From: Lachnospiraceae bacterium XPB1003
Lineage (GTDB): Bacteria; Bacillota; Clostridia; Lachnospirales; Lachnospiraceae
Length of the DNA stretch: 64,000 nt
Reading direction: 5' to 3'
NCBI GenBank assembly: GCA_900102065.1
Contig: FMVK01000007.1
Span: forward strand, 1 to 64,000
The notes beneath the pieces were generated by a model. It was given only the letters and a program-made list of their open reading frames with translations. It did no database searches and was not told the DNA's origin. Shown one piece after another: positions 1 through 7,483 of the stretch. The translations under genes were made by a program, and so were the position numbers. Within the stretch, counting starts at the first letter, position 1. The number at the start of each line of letters is the position of its first letter.

Positions 1-22
1 TAATTCGGTTCGCAGCAGAGGT

Positions 23-1373
23 CGGATGGCACAGCAAGCCTGTAATCAAGAAAGGAGCTTTCACTATGGCTAAGAATGCACATCTAACCTATGACGAACG
101 ATTAACAATACAATCATCCCTCGCAGACCGTCTCTCATTTAAGGCGATAGGACTGATCCTGGGGAAGGATCCTTCTACGATCGCTAAGGAAGTCAAAGGA
201 CACCTCAAGATCGAAGAGAAGGGATCATTCAATCCGTGCCTGCATCGTAAGGCCTGCACCCATAAAAAGGATGTCTGTAAACCCTGTATTAAGAAATACA
301 GCAAGAACTGTCGTACCTGTACGGAAGCCTGTTACAAGATCTGCCCTGAATTTGAGGAAATGCATTGTCCTGCTATCCTCAAGCCTCCATACGTTTGTAA
401 TGGGTGTACGGAGAGGCACGGCTGTAAGTTGCAGCGTCACCTGTATGATGCCAAGTTTGCCCAGAAGGAATACGAAGCAGTACGCAGCGAAAGCCGTCAG
501 GGCTTTGCTATTTCCGAGGAAGAGCTGAAGCGTATTGATGCGATCATCGCTCCCCTCGTAAAGCAGGGACAGTCCATCCATCACATATGCATCGAGAATG
601 CAGATGACATCATGCTTGATGAAAAAACCATCTACAACTACATCGATGCAGGGCTTCTGTCTGTCGGAAATATTGACCTTCCGAGGAAGGTGCGGTACAG
701 GGTTCGCAAAAAGAAAAAGCCTGTCCGCGTCGATAAGCAGTGTCATGTAGGACGCACCTACGATGACTTCCAGGAATTCATTGCTGCTAACCCTGACATT
801 GCCATCGTGGAGATGGACTCTGTTGAAGGTCATAAGGGCGGCAAAGTTTTCCTCACGATTTACTTCAGAACCTGTTCACTGATGCTTGCTTTCATCCGCG
901 ATCACAACACCGCCAGAAGCGTCACAGAGGTCTTCAACAGACTTTATGAACTGCTGGGGCATGAAATGTTCACCACACTGTTTCCGGTCATTCTGACGGA
1001 CAGGGGGAGTGAGTTTACCGATCCCTTATCCCTCGAATTCAATACCGATGGAGAGCGCAGGACACATGTGTTTTATTGTGACCCTCAGCGTTCCGATCAG
1101 AAAGGCGGTATTGAGGTTACCCACGAGATGATCCGCCGTGTGCTTCCGAAGAAAACAAGCTTCGATGATCTCACTCAGGATGATGTGTCGCTGATGATGA
1201 GCCACATCAATTCCTACAAAAGAAAAAAGCTGGGCAACCGGTCCGCACACCAGCTGTTCAGCTTTCTTCATGACGAGGGCCTTCTTGAGAAGTTAGGGAT
1301 AACCCTGATTCCCTCTAAGGAGATCAACCTCACACCTCTGCTGCTGAAGAAGTAAAAAGAGCTGCGCCATCCG
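23..1373 (+). mobile_element. IS30-family insertion sequence (ends uncertain)
   Basis: A single transposase gene is enclosed by a 13-bp inverted repeat with one mismatch: CGGATGGCACAGC at 23-35 and GCTGCGCCATCCG at 1361-1373. This is shorter than usual IS30 terminal repeats, and the window starts only 22 bases upstream, so the true ends and any target duplication cannot be fixed. The short repeats at 1401-1660 may also belong to the element. Confidence 0.6.
66..1355 (+). CDS. IS30-family transposase
   Basis: This is a DDE transposase that cuts and joins the ends of its own insertion sequence. The N-terminus (about residues 5-50, HLTYDERLTIQ...) is the helix-turn-helix typical of IS30 proteins. 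A cysteine-rich stretch follows at about 58-140, with many CxxC pairs that suggest a zinc ribbon. The catalytic core carries the first Asp in IVEMDSVEG (about 250), the second Asp in ILTDRGSEF (about 315) and the Glu region in QKGGIEVTHEMIRR (about 350). At 429 aa it is full length and has no frameshift. An AAGGAG ribosome site lies before the ATG. It stands alone and probably moved in from elsewhere. Whether it is still active cannot be read from the sequence. Confidence 0.9.
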   Translation: MAKNAHLTYDERLTIQSSLADRLSFKAIGLILGKDPSTIAKEVKGHLKIEEKGSFNPCLHRKACTHKKDVCKPCIKKYSKNCRTCTEACYKICPEFEEMHCPAILKPPYVCNGCTERHGCKLQRHLYDAKFAQKEYEAVRSESRQGFAISEEELKRIDAIIAPLVKQGQSIHHICIENADDIMLDEKTIYNYIDAGLLSVGNIDLPRKVRYRVRKKKKPVRVDKQCHVGRTYDDFQEFIAANPDIAIVEMDSVEGHKGGKVFLTIYFRTCSLMLAFIRDHNTARSVTEVFNRLYELLGHEMFTTLFPVILTDRGSEFTDPLSLEFNTDGERRTHVFYCDPQRSDQKGGIEVTHEMIRRVLPKKTSFDDLTQDDVSLMMSHINSYKRKKLGNRSAHQLFSFLHDEGLLEKLGITLIPSKEINLTPLLLKK

Positions 1374-1400
1374 AACCGTCCATAACCTCAACTCAGGGGT

Positions 1401-1660
1401 GGAATTTACTTTTGCGAAAAGCACACGCTAAATTCGACCTCCGGTTAGATTGCGCCTTTTTGCATCGGAAAAGGTTGATTTACCGCCATTTTACTCGCTT
1501 TATGCCAGTGTTTCAATCTATTTGGTTTTGTAAGTTCCACTTTGGAATCGTAACTTCCACTTTGGAATTGTAAGTTCCGCTTTTTCCCTTTTTCTCTGAT
1601 ATCAGGAATTTACTCTTGCAAGAGTTATCCGAAACAGGCATTTACTTTTGCAAACTGGAA
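1401..1660. repeat. Cluster of short repeats behind the IS30 gene
   Basis: Two motifs recur. ATTTACTTTTGC or ATTTACTCTTGC occurs at 1403, 1607 and 1639. A 20-bp unit built on the palindrome TTCCACTTTGGAA is repeated in tandem from about 1530 to 1590, the third unit degenerate. No gene is present here. They may be transposase-binding sites of the neighbouring IS30 element or remnants of another element. Confidence 0.55.
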
Positions 1661-1690
1661 CCTCGGATTCCAATTCACCTAATTTTTATT

Positions 1691-1775
1691 GTTTTTTACG
1701 CTTTTTTATTAATTTTTACGCTTTTTTACTATTTTTTACGCTTTTTTACTATTTTTTACGCTTTTTTACGCTTTT
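1691..1775. repeat. AT-rich 20-bp tandem repeat
   Basis: About four units of a 20-bp sequence (ATTTTTTACGCTTTTTTACT with small changes) run head to tail, and the last units shorten to TTTTTTACGC. Nearly every base is T except for a regularly placed ACGC. It lies between the IS30 repeats and the fold-back element. Confidence 0.85.
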
Positions 1776-1780
1776 ACTAA

Positions 1781-2015
1781 AACTTCCCCCACCGTGCAGC
1801 CTTGTATGACGGTGTTTGAGTGAGCCTTAGCAAGTTCTCGAAAATGCATAGATACAATAGGAACGGCCCGCCACGGATGGCGGGCCGAGTGAGCAACGAC
1901 ACATGGATGTGGCGTGCGAACGGTTCCGGAAACATGCCATAATCCCCGGCATTTTCGTAAGAACTGCTTGGCGAACGGTTTCACCGTCAGACAAGGCTGC
2001 ACGGTGGGGGAAGTT
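1781..2015. repeat. 235-bp fold-back (MITE-like) element
   Basis: The ends are a 34-bp inverted repeat with a single mismatch (1781-1814 against 1982-2015, starting AACTTCCCCCACCGTGCAGC). Pairing continues inward in imperfect form (AGCAAGTTCTCGAAAATGC against the GCATTTTCG region near 1950), and a GC-rich hairpin, GGCCCGCC...GGCGGGCC, sits in the middle (1865-1886). No coding sequence is present. It lies 14 bp past the stop of the neighbouring lipoprotein gene. It could be a non-autonomous transposable element or a transcribed structured RNA. Confidence 0.75.
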
Positions 2016-2028
2016 ATCGGTAGCTGCT

Positions 2029-2970
2029 TTACTGTTCCGGGATGTCCGTATATTCCGGAAGTTGTGTCCCTTCATATTCCGGATCATCTGTTATCACCGC
2101 AAAACCGTCCTTTCCCACTCCGGTTGGTTTATAGTAAATTCTTCCATCTTCTGTAATTAGCATATCGTATCCGATGCCCACCCCCGGAATAAAAGCCTTT
2201 ATATACCGTGCCTCTTTTTCATCGGCCAAAATAACAGTCTCATCAAAAACAACTCCTCCGGAAGTTACATAGATGAACTCATCATTATAAATCTGCTCAC
2301 CGAGGAGTTCCTTTATCCGCCCCAGTTCTTCTTCCGAAAAAGTTTCCTCAACGATATTTGTATTCGTGTATACCGGTTCATCGGTTATATAATCACCTAT
2401 GGCAGTTACACCTTGTCCAAAACCAAGCCTATCGTTTTCACCTTGTAGTGATACATGCAGTCCGGAATCATCAATATTAAAGATCAGGTAAGTATCATAT
2501 ACCGCATCAGGATCCTCCAGCGCTTTCCAACTTGTGTATACTGCCTCATTTTCATTAATGAATAATGCCTCACCTTCTATAATTCCAAAGTTACCGCCTC
2601 GTATAAATTCCCCCTTAAAGTGAATGAAGGTTCCTTTAATACCACCGTGTGTTTCCTTCTCAATCTTATCCATAGCAATTGTTCCGGCAATAGCGGAATG
2701 ACAATTTGTCCGGTGCCAGACTCCAATAAAGTTTGCATCCACATCTCCCTCCCAGGGCGTATATGGCATGGAAGTTTCCGTGAACGTATCATCCGGGATA
2801 GTATCTGATACGGCCTCCTCTGTCTCTGTTTCCATAATGATCTCACCGGCATCATTATCTGACTCACTTTCTGTAGTACTAACTACACCGTCGGCCTTTC
2901 GTTCTATAGTCCCACATGCCGTCAGACATAATATCGCCGAAAGCAGAAGTATTATCCCTTTTCCCTTCAT
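2029..2970 (-). CDS. Putative lipoprotein of unknown function
   Basis: The protein has 313 residues and starts with a lipoprotein signal: a basic start, a hydrophobic run and the lipobox LTAC with the lipidated cysteine near residue 19. It is therefore expected on the outer face of the cytoplasmic membrane. A stretch rich in Glu, Asp, Ser and Thr (about 25-70) follows, as is usual for a linker. The rest is predicted soluble, with no motif I recognise. The gene reads alone on the minus strand, and its 3' end is next to the fold-back element. No function can be assigned. Confidence 0.8.
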   Translation of the reverse strand: MKGKGIILLLSAILCLTACGTIERKADGVVSTTESESDNDAGEIIMETETEEAVSDTIPDDTFTETSMPYTPWEGDVDANFIGVWHRTNCHSAIAGTIAMDKIEKETHGGIKGTFIHFKGEFIRGGNFGIIEGEALFINENEAVYTSWKALEDPDAVYDTYLIFNIDDSGLHVSLQGENDRLGFGQGVTAIGDYITDEPVYTNTNIVEETFSEEELGRIKELLGEQIYNDEFIYVTSGGVVFDETVILADEKEARYIKAFIPGVGIGYDMLITEDGRIYYKPTGVGKDGFAVITDDPEYEGTQLPEYTDIPEQ

Positions 2971-3111
2971 CTTACATATCCTCTTCCTGTACCTTCTATA
3001 TCAACAAGTTTTTTATATTCTTACTAAATACACTGTAAACCGCAAGCTCATCTTGAGTCAAATCCATGTTTTCGCTCATTAAAGGCAATGAAATTTTTAT
3101 ACTTGTATCCA

Positions 3112-3155
3112 ATCGCAAATTCAGTCGTAAATTTTTACGACCGAATTTACGATTG
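3112..3155. repeat. Imperfect 44-bp palindrome
   Basis: The arms AATCGCAAATTCAGTCGTAA and its near-complement pair over about 20 bp with two mismatches around a short T-rich centre. It lies between two minus-strand genes and has no T-run typical of a terminator. It could be an operator or a hairpin in the transcript. Confidence 0.6.
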
Positions 3156-3225
3156 CTATCCATGAATGCCCTCTTCAGCCGCTACATCCGCAGATTCCGG
3201 ATCGGATAAAGTTAATTCTGATTGG

Positions 3226-3252
3226 AGTCAATGGGGACGGTTCCCACTGACT
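3226..3252. repeat. Dispersed palindrome, copy 1
   Basis: AGTCAATG-GGGACGGTTCC-CACTGACT. One arm base differs from the main form. A partial third arm (CTATTGACTT) follows. It sits 16 bp beyond the stop of the minus-strand oxidoreductase gene. Confidence 0.85.
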
Positions 3253-3267
3253 TACCTATTGACTTAT

Positions 3268-3699
3268 TTATCTTTCTAATTCAGTAATCTCAACATATTC
3301 CTTAGGATTAAAATTTGTTTGCATAGTCCATGTTGTTCCAATACAATCTGTAACTCGAAATACGGTAAGCAAATTATCTATTCCCATATCTTTCCAGGCC
3401 TGAAGGAATTTACGAGTTGGATGAGCGAAAATTTCCTCCCTGAGCTTCGGATCATCATCTACATGCGCGACACCGGTCACTCGTAACTGAGTATCAGGAC
3501 TATTAAAACATATCTCAACATTTGGATTCTTCATCAGCTGCTTATACAAATCTTTTGAATTTGCGGTATGAAATATGATTCCTTTGTCATCCGCTTTAAA
3601 AAGCAAAATCGCCCTAACTCTTGGCTTATCCCCCTCAACAGTTGCAAGCTGCATTACCGGATTTGCATTCATAAAAGCAATCATTTCTTCTTTTGTCAT
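3268..3699 (-). CDS. Pyridoxamine 5'-phosphate oxidase-like flavoprotein
   Basis: The 143-residue protein has the split-barrel FMN-binding fold of the pyridoxamine-phosphate-oxidase-like superfamily. The N-terminal segment MTKEEMIAFMNANPVMQLATVEGDKPRVRAILLF is characteristic, as is the stretch IIFHTANSKDLYKQLMKNPNVEICF. Proteins of this size usually act as FMN- or F420-type reductases on small substrates, and the exact substrate cannot be read. It differs from the similar protein at 57972 and is not a recent copy of it. A good AGGAGG site precedes the ATG. The AraC regulator just upstream on the same strand may control it, but the intergenic space of about 120 bp leaves room for its own promoter. 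Confidence 0.85.
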   Translation of the reverse strand: MTKEEMIAFMNANPVMQLATVEGDKPRVRAILLFKADDKGIIFHTANSKDLYKQLMKNPNVEICFNSPDTQLRVTGVAHVDDDPKLREEIFAHPTRKFLQAWKDMGIDNLLTVFRVTDCIGTTWTMQTNFNPKEYVEITELER

Positions 3700-3820
3700 A
3701 ATATATTCCTCCTTTTTAGTTTTTGCATATTATAACGAAATAGTTTACTTTTGGCTTTCGGAATGCTGCATAGTATTTATACAATCCTGCAATTAGTATG
3801 CCTTTATGAAATGATATCAC

Positions 3821-4609
3821 CTATACATAATGCTTTATATATTCAGTTGGAGTCATTCCCATCTTCGATGTGAAATACTTTGAAAAATGTGACAAACTGG
3901 AGAAGCCGCATGATTCTGCGACGTCCGTCAATGATACATTTTTTCTCCTCATCATATTCTGTGCCTTCTGAAGTCTCACTTCCAAAAGATAATCTATCGG
4001 TGACACTCCCATTTCCGATTTAAATTTATGCGACAAACTCGAAGAAGATATATATGTTAATCCGGCAAGTAGCTCCACTGTGATTTTTTCAGAATAATGC
4101 TGTTCTATATAATGCTGAGCCCTTGCTACCGAATAATCAGAAGAAATAGCTCTCATATCAACCGATTCTCCAAGAATACTTCTTATAATCCAATGTCCGA
4201 TAAGGGTAGTATGTGCCCCTATAGTCACTTCTGAATTAGGCATAGACTTAGATGACTCAAATGCAAACATATTCAGATATTTAAGTATATCACTGCATAT
4301 CTCGACATAAGTATTCTCATAATGAGGAATTCCTTCTTCTGCCTCATCATACATGGCATAAACCTTTTCGAAGAAATCTTTCTTAATCAAAACGATATAG
4401 TAATCATTTGACAATTCTTCACTAAGCTTTGAATGCGGTGAACTTATTATAGATACATAATAATTTCTTTTCTTCGCCTGTAATTTGAAATCTATCACTA
4501 TCCTATAATCGTCTGATGTACCGTCAAATATTTCTGTATCCTGACTCACTTTAGATATCGGAATCAAAAGGCTTATATTAGGTTGTATAAATGCATCAAA
4601 TTCTTTCAT
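3821..4609 (-). CDS. AraC-family transcriptional regulator
   Basis: The C-terminal 100 residues (about 160-262) carry the two helix-turn-helix motifs of the AraC family, including ITVELLAGLTYISSSSLSHKFK and the signature VAESCGFSSLSHFSKYFTSKMGMTPTEY (quoted in part). The N-terminal 150 residues form a separate sensor region without a clear ligand motif. The gene follows the acetyltransferase gene at 4625-5149 by 15 bp on the same strand, so the two are probably co-transcribed. Targets are unknown; the oxidoreductase downstream and the acetyltransferase upstream are the nearest candidates. Confidence 0.9.
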   Translation of the reverse strand: MKEFDAFIQPNISLLIPISKVSQDTEIFDGTSDDYRIVIDFKLQAKKRNYYVSIISSPHSKLSEELSNDYYIVLIKKDFFEKVYAMYDEAEEGIPHYENTYVEICSDILKYLNMFAFESSKSMPNSEVTIGAHTTLIGHWIIRSILGESVDMRAISSDYSVARAQHYIEQHYSEKITVELLAGLTYISSSSLSHKFKSEMGVSPIDYLLEVRLQKAQNMMRRKNVSLTDVAESCGFSSLSHFSKYFTSKMGMTPTEYIKHYV

Positions 4610-4624
4610 CCTTATATCCTTGTA

Positions 4625-5149
4625 TTACGCTCTTTTCATTACCATTCTGACTATTGTAACCGGTGTACCGAGAGTCCATTCCTTTTTGCAGCCGTCAAAC
4701 TCAAAGCCGTATTTGTGATAAAAGTTTATGGCCCTCTCATTCTTTTCTAATACCCACACAAAAAATGTATTGTATTCGCTAAGCCTTGAAATTGCTTCAT
4801 TCATTAATCTATATCCTACTTTCCGGCCGTAATACTCCGAAAGGACATAGATCGCATCAACTTCTCCGGCGTCCGGCAGGTCTTCATCTCTCGACGGACT
4901 ATATACTGCAAATCCAATAACTTTATCTTTATCCTTAGCTACAATAGTATTTTCCGGGAAATTCCTGGCACGTGCTGTTGTAGCCTCTGTGGTCATCGTA
5001 TCAAGATATCTGTCACATACAATGCCTCTGTAAGATTCCTTCCACGCAGTACAGTGAACATATCCTCTCCCACACAATTCCTCATCGGTTTCAGCTGATT
5101 TTATGATTATTGAATCATTTATTTTTTCCATGAAATTATTACTCCCCAT
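4625..5149 (-). CDS. GNAT-family N-acetyltransferase
   Basis: The 174 residues match the GCN5-related acetyltransferase fold, which moves an acetyl group from acetyl-CoA to an amine. The acetyl-CoA binding motif is present in altered form in VLSEYYGRKVGYRLMNEAI (about 105-122), after the strand DAGEVDAIYV. The C-terminal FYHKYGFEFDG is the usual GNAT 'motif B'. It leads a likely two-gene operon with the AraC regulator. The substrate is unknown. Confidence 0.9.
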   Translation of the reverse strand: MGSNNFMEKINDSIIIKSAETDEELCGRGYVHCTAWKESYRGIVCDRYLDTMTTEATTARARNFPENTIVAKDKDKVIGFAVYSPSRDEDLPDAGEVDAIYVLSEYYGRKVGYRLMNEAISRLSEYNTFFVWVLEKNERAINFYHKYGFEFDGCKKEWTLGTPVTIVRMVMKRA

Positions 5150-5217
5150 TCAAAAACACGATCTGTCATTAATCGTTTATCCTGAAATAAAATTATATAC
5201 AAATATTATCATACTTC

Positions 5218-5478
5218 TTGACGAGAACAGATGAAATTTGTTTTTTCGGGAACTATTCGCAGTATGTATATACTATCTATGGCAAGGGAGCAGAGCTTCA
5301 TCCTATAGTAAACTATCATAGGGTTGATCATGATGCCGGACACCAAACGTTATCAATTAATTTCGATATATATAAAAATGGTGATCGATGGGATGCAACA
5401 GTTTCAAGCGGAGGTTATATTCAGCATTTTGAAGATATAGAGAATAACGAGATTAATATATTATTATCTAATGTATAA
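5218..5478 (+). CDS. Small hypothetical protein, possibly a gene remnant
   Basis: An open frame of 86 codons starts with TTG and has no visible ribosome site, so the true start may have been lost. The product (…ICFFGNYSQYVYTIYGKGAE…) resembles no family I know. It has no signal peptide or membrane span. It lies divergently to the acetyltransferase gene, 68 bp away, and is followed by a hairpin. Base composition is AT-rich, like the neighbouring accessory genes. It may be the 3' part of a broken gene. Confidence 0.35.
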   Translation: MTRTDEICFFGNYSQYVYTIYGKGAELHPIVNYHRVDHDAGHQTLSINFDIYKNGDRWDATVSSGGYIQHFEDIENNEINILLSNV

Positions 5479-5488
5479 ATAACTATCG

Positions 5489-5517
5489 GACTGCAGAAAA
5501 AATTTCTGCAGTCTATT
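5489..5517 (+). terminator. Terminator-like hairpin
   Basis: GACTGCAGAAA and TTTCTGCAGTC pair perfectly over 11 bp around a three-base loop. The trailing T-run is weak (TATTTC). Confidence 0.55.
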
Positions 5518-5564
5518 TCGTATGATAGGTATGACAGGGGGTCTGGACCGATCTCTACTTACTA

Positions 5565-5593
5565 AACAGCACCGCAAGTGAGCGGTGCTGTTT
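5565..5593 (+). terminator. Terminator-like hairpin
   Basis: AACAGCACCGC pairs with GCGGTGCTGTT over 11 bp, followed by a short T-run. It is a second hairpin about 75 bp beyond the first. Confidence 0.55.
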
Positions 5594-5660
5594 CCGTTGT
5601 ATCCGAATTAAAAATATACTACCTGCTATGCAGGAGGGAAAAGTGGCTTATAGCCGCAGA

Positions 5661-6525
5661 ACAAACCACCGACTAAGCCGGTGGTCACGATTAAATGTTT
5701 TATGGCAGAAGGTGTTTTTTGCCAGAAGATTTGGTTGATGTATAATAAATAAACTAAATACGTTTGATTACTCATGTAATTTTCAAAATATTGGAAAAAT
5801 GCATGAAGATGCCTATACTGAAACTGGATTATAATTAACAGTTGAAAAGGGATAATATATGAAAAAACCGGTAAAAATAATATTGTTGTTATTTATTTTG
5901 ATATCTATACCAATCATTATTAGAGGAATTAGAAGATATGGAAATAATTGGATAGATATCAGTAAGGCCCCCTCAATTTGCTATTACGATGGAAATGTTT
6001 ATTACGAAATAAGTAACGCGGAGTATTTGGGAATAAAAGGGGACGAATTTGAATATATGGACAAGTATATAGTCAATGGTGCTAAAGCAAATCTATTGGT
6101 ATATTACCTCCCGACAATATTGACTTACAGAGTAGGTGAAATGAAAGGTGTGGGATTACTGGAAGGGAAGATATGCAAGGATCATGTGCATATGCAAGTA
6201 TCTATTCCCCCCAAGCAGAGCATATCGGAGTTTATGTCATATTTTAAGGGGAAGAGCGCGTTGATGTTTTATGATAGACATCCGGAATTGCGTCCCAAAT
6301 ATGGGGACCGTCACCTGTGGGCAATGTGAATGAAGATACAATACGTGAATATATAAGGAACCAGGAAGAGAACGATAAAACAGAAGACGGAGCGAAGTAA
6401 AAGAGCCTCACCTGGGAGGCAACCAGTATAAGGTGTGGTTGTGGCCCCGCCTTAGGCGGAACCAGTATTATACCTCGGAGGGGTTCCTATCAAACCCCCA
6501 TTTGAAATGGGGGTTGGTGACTTTT
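5661..6525 (+). mobile_element. Decayed IS200/IS605-type element
   Basis: The left side has a hairpin of the kind found at IS200/IS605 ends (ACCACCG, loop, CGGTGGT; 5665-5685). The right side has a row of small hairpins from 6404 (CCTCACCTGGGAGG, CCCCGCCTTAGGCGG) ending in the perfect palindrome AACCCCCATTT/AAATGGGGGTT (6493-6515). Between them lies a fragment of the IS200-type transposase. These elements move as single strands and end in hairpins rather than inverted repeats. The exact boundaries are inferred. Confidence 0.65.
5859..6329 (+). CDS. Chimeric ORF: membrane N-terminus fused to an IS200 TnpA fragment
   Basis: The first about 90 residues look like a small membrane protein: MKKPVKIILLLFILISIPII is a signal or anchor helix, and the rest of that part is unrecognised. 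From about residue 93 (GEMKGVGLLEGKICKDHVHM) the sequence is that of the Y1 transposase TnpA of IS200. It has the HUH motif as HVHM and the segments SIPPKQS, YFKGKSALMFYDRH and YGDRHLW. The frame ends where the family has the catalytic tyrosine (CRGYYVDTVG). The following bases, read in another frame, give GNVNEDTIREYIRNQEEND, which is the family's next segment. So about 25-30 bp with the catalytic Tyr are deleted and the frame is shifted. It cannot be an active transposase; whether the membrane part is expressed is unknown. Confidence 0.7.
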   Translation: MKKPVKIILLLFILISIPIIIRGIRRYGNNWIDISKAPSICYYDGNVYYEISNAEYLGIKGDEFEYMDKYIVNGAKANLLVYYLPTILTYRVGEMKGVGLLEGKICKDHVHMQVSIPPKQSISEFMSYFKGKSALMFYDRHPELRPKYGDRHLWAM

Positions 6526-6556
6526 ACTAAGAAATCAGGAATCACGGGATTAATAA

Positions 6557-7483
6557 GTGAAGGAAGAAAATAGAAAAGAAACAATCAGTGTAGTTATTAC
6601 AACATATAAGCGTCCTGTTGAAGTTTTACGTAGGGCTGTTCTTTCTGTTTGTGCACAAGAAAGAAAACCGGATGAATTGATAATAATAAATGATTATCCT
6701 GAAGATAAGTCGCTTTCAATGAAAATTGATAAAATGCTCAGAGGAATAAGCGCTTCTTTTGAACTCAGGTATTATGCGATGCCACATAATTGTGGGGCTG
6801 CAGCGGCTAGAAATGAAGGGTTAAGAATAGCTTCGGGTGATTATATTGCTTTTCTTGATGATGATGATGTGTGGAATGACAATAAGCTGGAACTTCAGGA
6901 AAAAGCTTTAAGAGAATACCCGGAAGCTGTTTTGGTAACCGGGTATATAAGTTCTGTGGAAAGTATGGGCAGCAGAAAAAGACACAGAATTTATAATGCC
7001 GGAATGGAGTATTCCGGGGACGTTTTTGATAAACTCCTTGGTAATAATTTCGTTGGTGGATGTTCTGTTCCCTTATTTGACAGAAAGATGGCACTTAAAT
7101 GTGGTGGATTTGACTGTAGAATGCAATTCTCCGAGGATCATGATCTGTGGACAGCCCTTTCACAAAAAGGGAAAGTTGTTTTCCTGCGAGAAAAACTGAT
7201 CACATATTATCTTCATGATCAAAGTCTCACAGGTGATTTCGACAAAAGAATGTATGGTTGGAAGGCTTATTACCGGAAGTGGAAAAGTGAGTTTGACAGT
7301 CATAAAGAAGCAAAATGCACTTTTTTTAGTATTATAGCTATTGAAAGTGCAAGTAATGGTTATGGGAAAAAGGCGTGGTCATTTTATAAACGTATGATAA
7401 ATTGCTGCGGACATAATAAGCAGACGGTGTTTACCATGCTTAAGATCGTGCGCCTGCAGGTTCAGCGAAGGCTTGGCTTATGA
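6557..7483 (+). CDS. Family 2 glycosyltransferase
   Basis: The 308-residue protein has a GT-A fold domain at its N-terminus (SVVITTYKRPVEVLRRAVLSV). The metal- and nucleotide-sugar-binding DDDD motif is in YIAFLDDDDVW, and the acceptor-side motif is EDHDLW. There are no membrane spans, so it acts in the cytoplasm or at the inner membrane face, adding a sugar to a polysaccharide or lipid carrier. The start is GTG with a weak ribosome site. It overlaps the next glycosyltransferase gene by 4 bp (ATGA), which points to translational coupling and a shared pathway for a surface polysaccharide or glycolipid. Donor and acceptor are unknown. Confidence 0.9.
   Translation: MKEENRKETISVVITTYKRPVEVLRRAVLSVCAQERKPDELIIINDYPEDKSLSMKIDKMLRGISASFELRYYAMPHNCGAAAARNEGLRIASGDYIAFLDDDDVWNDNKLELQEKALREYPEAVLVTGYISSVESMGSRKRHRIYNAGMEYSGDVFDKLLGNNFVGGCSVPLFDRKMALKCGGFDCRMQFSEDHDLWTALSQKGKVVFLREKLITYYLHDQSLTGDFDKRMYGWKAYYRKWKSEFDSHKEAKCTFFSIIAIESASNGYGKKAWSFYKRMINCCGHNKQTVFTMLKIVRLQVQRRLGL

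Noticed and set aside
225-833. 202-codon open frame on the minus strand inside the IS30 gene
   Set aside because: It is the antisense of an intact transposase gene; no signal or homology supports it.
5665-5685. Ordinary terminator at the left hairpin of the IS200-type element
   Set aside because: It has no T-run; shape and place fit an element end better.
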